A DNA stretch of 64,000 nt from an uncultured Alphaproteobacteria bacterium (lineage in GTDB: Bacteria; Pseudomonadota; Alphaproteobacteria; Caulobacterales; Hyphomonadaceae). The notes beneath the pieces were generated by a model. It was not told the DNA's origin and ran no database searches. It was given only the letters and a program-made list of their open reading frames with translations. The translations under genes were made by a program, and so were the position numbers. The stretch covers positions 1 to 64,000 of the forward strand of contig CAIMMO010000254.1 in the NCBI GenBank assembly GCA_903842595.1, read 5' to 3'. Each line of letters opens with the position of its first letter. The stretch's first letter is position 1. Positions 58,528 to 64,000 of the stretch are shown here, piece by piece.

Positions 58528-59514
58528 ATGACGCGCGCGAAGGCCTTTCGGACTCTTCTCTGTGTTGCGGCGCTGGCGGCAACTGCGCCCGCCGCGCTCG
58601 CGCAGACCTACCAGCCGCCGCGCACACCCGATGGCCGTCCCGATCTTCAGGGCATGTGGACCAATTCGAGCATCACGACGCTGGAACGCACCAACGCCTC
58701 CCTGCCCCTCTTCCTCAATCCGGAGCAGGTCGCGGGCATGGAAGGCCAACGGCTACAGCAGGAAGTCGCGCAGAACAGCCGCACCAACCCTGATGAGGGC
58801 GCACCGGCCGCTGGCGGCGCCATAGGCGGCTACAATGCTTTCTGGCTGGACCGCGGCATGCGGGTGGGCGTCGTCAACGGTAAGGCGCGCTCGTCATGGA
58901 TCACCGAACCGGCCAATGGAAAGATGCCGGTCTCCGACCCGGGCCGGAAGCGCATCGCGGAGATCATGAAGACGCGTAATGAGGACGGGCCTGAAGGCAT
59001 GAACCCTGCGGACCGCTGCCTTGTCGGTTCACGCGGCTCGGGCGGGCCGCCCATGCTGAACAACATATACAACAACACATACCAGATCGTGCAGACGCCC
59101 GACCATGTGATGATCGATGTCGAGATGATGCACGACGCACGCATTGTGCGCCTGAACCAGCTGCACAGGCCGGCGCCGGTCACGCAATGGCTGGGCGACA
59201 GCGTTGGGCGCTGGGAGGGCGACACGCTGGTGATCGTAACGAAGAACTGGAATCGCTGGCACGGCGATTACGAGCCGGTCTTCCTGTCCGAGCAGGCGAC
59301 CGTAACCGAGCGCTTCACCCGCACCGGCGCGGACGAACTGACTTACGCTTTCGAGATCGACGATCCGGGCTTCTACACGCAGACATGGAAGGGCGAGATG
59401 ATCTTCACGACATCCAGCGGCCCGGTCTATGAATTCGCCTGCCATGAGGGTAACCACGCCCTGCATGGCATCCTGCAGGGCGCGCGGATTCTTGAGGCGA
59501 AGGCGAAGCCGTAG
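58528..59514 (+). CDS. Secreted protein of unknown function
   Basis: A 328-residue protein with a signal peptide ('LCVAALAATAPAALAQ', cleavage near residue 26). The mature start 'RTPDGRPDLQGMWTN' is the P-D-L-Q/S-G-x-W opening shared by many secreted proteobacterial and acidobacterial proteins. Later it has 'LGDSVGRWEGDTLVIVTKNW', 'LSEQATVTERFTRTG' and 'YEFACHEGNHALHGIL', which recall the same group. No catalytic function is established. It is divergent from the TonB receptor and ends 6 bp before the convergent M20 gene. Confidence 0.75.
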   Translation: MTRAKAFRTLLCVAALAATAPAALAQTYQPPRTPDGRPDLQGMWTNSSITTLERTNASLPLFLNPEQVAGMEGQRLQQEVAQNSRTNPDEGAPAAGGAIGGYNAFWLDRGMRVGVVNGKARSSWITEPANGKMPVSDPGRKRIAEIMKTRNEDGPEGMNPADRCLVGSRGSGGPPMLNNIYNNTYQIVQTPDHVMIDVEMMHDARIVRLNQLHRPAPVTQWLGDSVGRWEGDTLVIVTKNWNRWHGDYEPVFLSEQATVTERFTRTGADELTYAFEIDDPGFYTQTWKGEMIFTTSSGPVYEFACHEGNHALHGILQGARILEAKAKP

Positions 59515-59520
59515 CTTCCC

Positions 59521-60927
59521 CTACTTCACAAACGCCCGCACGACGCCCTCGAGAAACTGCTGACTCTCGTATAGCGACCGCACGCGTAGCTTCTCGTTGA
59601 GGCCATGCGCGTTGGTCTCACCACTCTTTGCGAACATTCCGCTCAGGCCGTAAGTCGGAATCCCGGCATTCATGAGGAAACGGCCGTCGGTGGCGCCTGC
59701 CGCCATCACTGGAGCGATCGGAACCTCAGGCCAGACCTTTGCAGCCTGCGCCTTGATCGGACCCATGATCTCGTCGGTCAACGGCGGCGCGGACGAGCCG
59801 TCGCGACGACGCACGATGGCGACCTTCACTTCGGGATCGTTGATTGCGGCTTCAAGCGTTTCCTGCACCTGCTCCGGCGTCGTGCCCTGCATAACGCGGC
59901 AGGACAACGTTACGGTCGCGCGCTGCGGTAGCGCGTTTGGCGCATGTCCCGCTTCCAGTTGCGTCGCGACGCAGGTGGTATGAAGCGACGCGTTGTAGGT
60001 CGGATCCGCCATCAGCACACGCAGTGCGGCAGCATCTTCGGGAAAGCGCGCCAGAATCGACATTGCCGCCCCAACACCGCCGCCGAGGATCGGCCCAGTG
60101 ATGCGGAAGTATTCGCGCACAACTGGCGTCAACTGGACCGGAAAGGACAGCTTCGAGACTTTGTCGGCAGCAGCGACCACGCGGTAGATCGCATTGTCGG
60201 GCGTTGGCCGCGACGAGTGCCCGCCCGGATTGGTCACTTCAAGCGTATAGACCTGGTGGATCTTCTCGCCCGCCTGCACCTGCAGGACCAGAGGCCTGCC
60301 GTCATCAGACAAAAGCCCGCCTGCGCCTTCGTTCAGGGCGAACGCGGCGTCGAACAGGTTGCGGTGGTTGTTGAGAATGTAGTCGATGCCATTGACGCGG
60401 TTGGAAGTTTCCTCCCCGCAGGTCAGCGCCATCACGATGTCGCGCGACGGGCGGAGATTTCCCTCACGCTTGAAGCGGGTCATCAGTTCAAGCCATACGG
60501 AAGCCTGACCTTTCATGTCTGCGGTTCCGCGGCCGAAGAAGAAACCGTTCTCCTCGATCAGCGTGAAGGGGTCGCGCTCCCAGTCCTCGCGGCGGGCATC
60601 GACAACGTCGATATGCCCGACCAGCAATACGCCCTTCTTCGTGGCGCGCGATGACCGCAACGTCGCAACGATGTTGCCATCGTCGGGACGGTCGGGCGGG
60701 ATGATCACCTGAAGATCTTCCGGCGCATATCCAGCAGCGAGCAGGCGCGTCTCAGCCGCGCGCACGACCTTGGTGCATGAGCCGGTCGTGGGCGAGGAAT
60801 CGATCTCGACCATTTCCTCGAAGATTTCGCGGAGCGCCGCGCGATTCGCCTCGGATGTCTGCGCTGCGGCCGGCAAACCCAACGATGCGGCCACGACAGC
60901 CGCGAAAGCCAGTGACGTCTTGCGCAC
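59521..60927 (-). CDS. Secreted M20-family metallo-hydrolase
   Basis: A 468-residue M20/M25/M40 peptidase-like enzyme. GTG 60927 is chosen because GGAGA lies 5 bases upstream and a signal peptide starts there ('LAFAAVVAASLGLPAAAQ'). Zinc residues are in 'VLLVGHIDVVDA' (H-x-D) and 'FGRGTADMKGQASVW' (Asp), with the base Glu in 'ALTCGEETSNRVNG'; 'NPGGHSSRPTPDNAIYRVV' is the dimerisation-domain His. It should hydrolyse a peptide or N-acyl amino acid in the periplasm. A regulator gene lies 90 bp upstream on the same strand. Confidence 0.9.
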   Translation of the reverse strand: MRKTSLAFAAVVAASLGLPAAAQTSEANRAALREIFEEMVEIDSSPTTGSCTKVVRAAETRLLAAGYAPEDLQVIIPPDRPDDGNIVATLRSSRATKKGVLLVGHIDVVDARREDWERDPFTLIEENGFFFGRGTADMKGQASVWLELMTRFKREGNLRPSRDIVMALTCGEETSNRVNGIDYILNNHRNLFDAAFALNEGAGGLLSDDGRPLVLQVQAGEKIHQVYTLEVTNPGGHSSRPTPDNAIYRVVAAADKVSKLSFPVQLTPVVREYFRITGPILGGGVGAAMSILARFPEDAAALRVLMADPTYNASLHTTCVATQLEAGHAPNALPQRATVTLSCRVMQGTTPEQVQETLEAAINDPEVKVAIVRRRDGSSAPPLTDEIMGPIKAQAAKVWPEVPIAPVMAAGATDGRFLMNAGIPTYGLSGMFAKSGETNAHGLNEKLRVRSLYESQQFLEGVVRAFVK

Positions 60928-61017
60928 ATCAGTCTCCGTTCCGGGGCCGTGAGCCCGACGGCGCCTGTGTGACGCATTCACGTCCGGCGCACAATGCACA
61001 TCGGCCACGGCGTGCGC

Positions 61018-61467
61018 CTAGCAGTCGATGTCGTACCTTGCCAGCCGCTCGCGGTAGCGGCGAACGGCGTCGTGAACGTCGTCGACTGCGGGAGCGACCG
61101 CGGGGTTGTCGAAGTTCGGGGTCGACCGGATGCGACCCCTGTCATCGGCGTACAGCAAGCCCCTCTCGATCAGCTGCTTGACCTTACGCCGCACTGTCTC
61201 GCGCGGAATCTCTAGCCTGTCCGCCACCTGCAGCATCGTGATCGAGCCGCGCCACTCTTCAGGCGCTCGGGCTGTCGTCGAAAGCGCGCGAACCCTGGCG
61301 GGGTCGGCCAACACCGGACGCATGGTGGCTTCAGCAACGCAGAGGTATATCGCGATGCTTTCCAGGTCAGCCTGCACGAGCGTGCGGGTCGCATAGATCA
61401 CGTCGAGCAGAAGCTCGAGCGAAGCATAGGCCTTGGGCCGCAGGTCTTGGGGTATGGAAGCCATCAA
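61018..61467 (-). CDS. Winged-helix transcriptional regulator
   Basis: A 149-residue protein. The C-terminal half holds a Crp/MarR-like winged helix: 'ITMLQVADRLEIPRETVRRK' followed by VKQLIERGLLYADDRGRI, with the recognition helix and wing in the usual order. The N-terminal half is helical and has no nucleotide-binding pattern. The start is ATG 61467 or the next codon's ATG 61464. It lies upstream of the M20 hydrolase on the same strand and may control it. The effector is unknown. Confidence 0.75.
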   Translation of the reverse strand: MMASIPQDLRPKAYASLELLLDVIYATRTLVQADLESIAIYLCVAEATMRPVLADPARVRALSTTARAPEEWRGSITMLQVADRLEIPRETVRRKVKQLIERGLLYADDRGRIRSTPNFDNPAVAPAVDDVHDAVRRYRERLARYDIDC

Positions 61468-61550
61468 AAATCATGGTATGCGATCACGGATAGGCGCGGA
61501 AGTGTTCCACGCGCCGCAGGGGGGGCCGCCAGACCGCTGTCAGACCGCCG

Positions 61551-62540
61551 TCAGGCCCAGCAGACGCCCGTAAGCATGCCGCCCGAGTCAACCAGCATCC
61601 GCGCGCCCGCACCATCAAGCGAGGCAACGCCTATCTCGCCGCCGAGCGACGTATAGGCCATGCGGCGGCACGGCAAATCGAGAGCGACGCCGATCGCCTC
61701 CTTGAGCCCGCGCACGAGAATCTGCCGGTCTAGGCGCGTTGCGGGATTGAAACCGGCAGGCGCATCCATCGGCGCGCGCGACACCGTGTTGTCGCCCCGG
61801 TCGGTCCAGTAGAGCGTACGCGAAGCAAGGTCGAGATCTAGGTCGATAGGCTCGGGCAGGCGCGAGAAGAGGGTCACCATATCGCGGCGGTTCGAAGGCG
61901 TGGCGCCGCGCGGCGCCTGCATGTCTATGCGCCGGATCAAGCCCTGCCCTGCATTGTCGCCGCCCTTCTGGGTAAAGTAGACATGACCGCGGCTCGGATC
62001 GAGCGCGAGGCCCACGCACCAGCGAGACTGGTCGCCTGCGTCCAGAACCGGGTTGCCGGTGACGACCAGCGTCTCGATGTTCGAGCCGTCTAGATTGCAG
62101 CGCTGCACCGCCATCCCCTCCCGGTCGGACCAGTAGAGCTTGGCCGCGCGCTCATCGATCTTGAGCTGCTTGGGCGTGAATGTGCCGCCTGGCGTGACAA
62201 TCGTTGTCACGTCGGAGCCATCGCGCTCGCAACGCATGATGAAGCCGTCGTCCTTCTCGGCGCGGCCCATGTTCGTCCAGTAGATCTGGCCTGTGGCCGT
62301 GTGCACGGCGATGCCATCATTGACGCCGGATGGCCGCGAACCATCCTTCGGCGTGTCATCGACCAGCGTAACAGGCGAGCCGCCGGTGGCGTCCAGCATC
62401 AGCACCTTCGCCTGGCCAAGAAAGAACAGCTTTGGCGGCGCGACGGCGGGTTGAGCTTGCCCCCCCACGCTTTCGCAGCCTGCCAGCACAAACGCCCCGC
62501 CAAGTCCGGCCGCCAGCTGCCTGCGGTTAAACGCCGTCAT
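61551..62540 (-). CDS. YWTD-type beta-propeller lipoprotein
   Basis: A 329-residue protein with an 'RRQLAAGLGGAFVLAGC' Tat-like lipoprotein signal (Cys at about 22). Repeats at about 45-residue spacing carry the LDL-receptor-type YWTD words: 'GQIYWTNMGR', 'AKLYWSDREG', 'GHVYFTQKGG' and 'RTLYWTDRGD', each with a following 'D-G-S' or 'D-M' loop ('RCNLDGSNIETLV'). Six blades fit the length. It probably is a periplasmic binding propeller with no obvious catalytic residues. ATG 62540 is chosen because the longer frame (62837) has no signal and runs through the repeat element. Confidence 0.85.
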   Translation of the reverse strand: MTAFNRRQLAAGLGGAFVLAGCESVGGQAQPAVAPPKLFFLGQAKVLMLDATGGSPVTLVDDTPKDGSRPSGVNDGIAVHTATGQIYWTNMGRAEKDDGFIMRCERDGSDVTTIVTPGGTFTPKQLKIDERAAKLYWSDREGMAVQRCNLDGSNIETLVVTGNPVLDAGDQSRWCVGLALDPSRGHVYFTQKGGDNAGQGLIRRIDMQAPRGATPSNRRDMVTLFSRLPEPIDLDLDLASRTLYWTDRGDNTVSRAPMDAPAGFNPATRLDRQILVRGLKEAIGVALDLPCRRMAYTSLGGEIGVASLDGAGARMLVDSGGMLTGVCWA

Positions 62541-62582
62541 ATGCCCCTCGCCGATTTGTGGCGGGAGATTAGCGGGTGGCCC

Positions 62583-62617
62583 GTAGGGTGGATAGAGCCC
62601 AGCGAAATCCACCCTAC
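62583..62617. repeat. Palindromic repeat, copy B
   Basis: GTAGGGTGGAT at 62583-62593 and ATCCACCCTAC at 62607-62617 form a perfect 11 bp stem with a 13-base loop that contains AGCGAA. It shares GTAGGGTG, GCGAAATCCACC and CACCCTAC with copy A at 54046-54127. It lies between two minus-strand genes, 6 bp beyond the stop of the upstream one. Confidence 0.75.
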
Positions 62618-62623
62618 CCTCCC

Positions 62624-63313
62624 CTAGCTTTGCGGCGCCCAGCTTATGCCGAAGGCGCTGACCTTTGGCTGCGCCGCACGCATCGCCGGCAGGTTGGACG
62701 CAGGCTGCACGCCATCGCCGACGATGTCTGCGGGCAGCGAATCGGCGCCCGGCGCCAGGCGTACGGCGGGCGCGCAGCCATTCGCCTCGCCCAGCTTGCC
62801 ACCCTTCCAGTCTGCAACGAAGCCGCCATAGTCCCACTGAAAGCCCATCACCTCGAAGGGCATGCCATTGGCCGCTTCCACCGCTTCAATGCCATCACCG
62901 ATCTTCACCCCGCCCGGACCGGTCCATTGCGACTCAGGCGCGCTGACCATCACGGCCGAAAGGTCAGTTCGCTCCTCCTCGTTGCGGAACACCACCTCGA
63001 TCCGCCGCGCAGGATCAGTGGGGTAGATCGCCGTCACGTTCATCTGGGCGCCTTCGGGGCCGGCGATGGTCTCGGGAATCACATTCGCCCTGCCAAACAC
63101 CGCCGCCAGCGAAGCGGGGGTCGCCCCGCGGGTGAACGGAGCGCCGCACCCGAGCACGAGCGATGCTGTCGCCCTCGCGCCTTCAGCGGCGCTCTCCAGA
63201 GCCGGTGCTGGCGTCTTGGCGACGTCCACGGCTGGCGCCACGTCCGCCTCGCCGCCACAAGCAGCGACAAGAAGACCGCCGCAGATCAGGCTGGCCGCAA
63301 CGAAAACGCGCAT
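62624..63313 (-). CDS. Lipoprotein of unknown function
   Basis: A 229-residue protein with a lipoprotein signal ('ASLICGGLLVAACGGEADV', lipobox Cys19). The mature part has a Pro/Ala linker, then 'VLGCGAPFTRGATPASLAAV', 'AIYPTDPARRIEVVFRNEEE' and 'GGVKIGDGIEAVEAANGMPF'. The G-x-x-x-x-D-V/A-x-x-x-x-G pattern near the middle occurs in periplasmic proteins, but I do not recognise a family. It starts divergently from the CLC channel gene, 160 bp away. Confidence 0.72.
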   Translation of the reverse strand: MRVFVAASLICGGLLVAACGGEADVAPAVDVAKTPAPALESAAEGARATASLVLGCGAPFTRGATPASLAAVFGRANVIPETIAGPEGAQMNVTAIYPTDPARRIEVVFRNEEERTDLSAVMVSAPESQWTGPGGVKIGDGIEAVEAANGMPFEVMGFQWDYGGFVADWKGGKLGEANGCAPAVRLAPGADSLPADIVGDGVQPASNLPAMRAAQPKVSAFGISWAPQS

Positions 63314-63473
63314 TCTGGCTCCGCCGGTTCACGAGCGGCAAGAGTGGGACGGCGATGCGGGCGGCGCAAGGTCGCCAAGGCAGCCAGAAAATCTGCTCCG
63401 GATACTGAATTTTTGTCCACGCGGGCCAAAGCGCGCTTGACCCATCCCCCGGCTCACGCCGAACGTGCCCGCA

Positions 63474-64000
63474 ATGTCGCGTGCTATCGTTCGTCCATCA
63501 GGCGAGATCATTGACCGCCCCCAGCGCGGCAACCTTTCCATTTGGGCTCTCGCCGTACTGGTCGGGGCGCTGGTTGCCGTTGCGGTCGTCGTTGTCGTCG
63601 GAATTATCGCTTACGCCCAATGGTTTGCCTTCGGCGCAGTTCCAGGCCGGCTCGCATCGCGGCTGGTCGAACTGGAATGGTGGCGGCGGCTGATCGCGCC
63701 GCTGGTTGGCGGGGCGATCATTGCGCTGCTACTGAGGTTCGGCATGGCGCTTGGCTGGGGATCAGCTCCGCGCGCCTACGGGCTCCAGGATGTCATTCAG
63801 CATCGCCGCCTGCGTGGGTCGATCCGCTCGACCTCGATGACGCTCCGCGATGGATTCCTGTCGATCCTGGTCGCGATCGTCTCGCTCGGCTGGGGCGGCA
63901 GCGCCGGACGGGAAGAGCCCGCCGCCCACCTTGGCGCCACGATTGCGGTTCTTCATGGCCGGCTGCTCGGTCTCGATGTCGCCTCGCGACGCCTGCTCGT
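63474..64000 (+). CDS. CLC-family chloride channel/transporter (partial, 5' part)
   Basis: The first 175 residues of a membrane protein that continues beyond the window. It has hydrophobic helices 'WALAVLVGALVAVAVVVVVG' and 'LIAPLVGGAIIALLLRFGMA', then 'SLGWGGSAGREEPAAHLGAT'. The last piece is the CLC anion-pathway motif G-x-G-x-G/S-G-R-E-G-P, with the gating Glu present and the following Gly replaced by Glu (GREEP). CLC proteins move chloride or exchange it for protons, in the inner membrane. The start ATG 63474 has a weak ribosome site. The C-terminal domains cannot be judged. Confidence 0.85.
   Translation, partial: MSRAIVRPSGEIIDRPQRGNLSIWALAVLVGALVAVAVVVVVGIIAYAQWFAFGAVPGRLASRLVELEWWRRLIAPLVGGAIIALLLRFGMALGWGSAPRAYGLQDVIQHRRLRGSIRSTSMTLRDGFLSILVAIVSLGWGGSAGREEPAAHLGATIAVLHGRLLGLDVASRRLL

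Overview
The window is a 64 kb piece of a GC-rich alphaproteobacterial chromosome. The best guess is a Hyphomonadaceae/Caulobacterales-like marine or oligotrophic heterotroph. Grounds: two large TonB-dependent receptors, a tonB-exbB-exbD-exbD locus, many SDR and acyl-CoA enzymes, periplasmic c-type cytochrome, PQQ and molybdenum oxidoreductases, numerous small lipoproteins, and one CtrA-like box. No rRNA, tRNA, insertion sequence, prophage, integrase or CRISPR array was seen. Gene density is high and the strand switches often, so this looks like ordinary chromosome rather than an island.

Layout. 1-2.6 kb: acyl-CoA catabolism genes (end of an acyl-CoA dehydrogenase, SDR, enoyl-CoA hydratase). 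1.9-5.4 kb: TetR regulator divergent from an emrAB-type efflux pair. 5.4-8.4 kb: clpB with a heat-shock-type promoter. 8.9-11.5 kb: first TonB-dependent receptor, closed by a strong terminator. 11.7-12.4 kb: a secreted protein with two TonB-C-like repeats. 12.6-14.9 kb: 3-hydroxyacyl-CoA dehydrogenase, SDR, membrane protein. 14.9-17.3 kb: winged-helix/TPR regulator divergent from a tautomerase and a cupin. 17.3-20.4 kb: sirtuin, TraB/GumN protein, and an XRE regulator coupled to a membrane protein. 20.6-23.9 kb: small zinc-ribbon protein, enoyl-CoA hydratase with an ABC-2 exporter, and a cytochrome c lipoprotein. 24.2-29.3 kb: two-subunit molybdenum hydroxylase, then a four-part cytochrome/copper-monooxygenase/EF-hand protein. 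29.3-34 kb: SpoU methyltransferase, lipoprotein, degenerate RmlB-like protein, cytochrome-PQQ dehydrogenase.

34.4-39.4 kb: universal stress protein behind an FNR/FixK-like box, purA, a nuclease, and a pterin cluster (FolM-like, FolB, Cys-less QueD-like). 39.5-45.7 kb: ABC-F ATPase and the TonB energising operon with two ExbD proteins and a TPR protein. 46-47.5 kb: a dicarboxylate symporter with an EF-hand pair between its first two membrane helices. 47.6-50.1 kb: a class IV aminotransferase-fold protein without its PLP lysine, a GNAT protein and a sulfotransferase-like protein. 50.1-52.6 kb: ApbE, DUF2271 and PepSY proteins, a probable flavinylation/electron-transfer set. 52.8-55.1 kb: dipeptidase and TauE/SafE exporter, convergent on a palindromic repeat. 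55.2-61.5 kb: second TonB-dependent receptor, a secreted protein, an M20 hydrolase and a regulator. 61.5-64 kb: YWTD-propeller lipoprotein, a second copy of the repeat, a lipoprotein, and the start of a CLC chloride channel.

Common themes are outer-membrane uptake energised by TonB/ExbBD, periplasmic oxidation feeding c-type cytochromes, and acyl-CoA metabolism. I found no obvious new multi-gene defence or mobile system. The most unusual items are single proteins with odd architectures or lost catalytic residues (the EF-hand symporter, the PHM/cytochrome/EF-hand protein, the Lys-less aminotransferase fold, the degenerate RmlB, the Cys-less QueD) and several non-coding signals. All family calls come from reading motifs; no database search was run.
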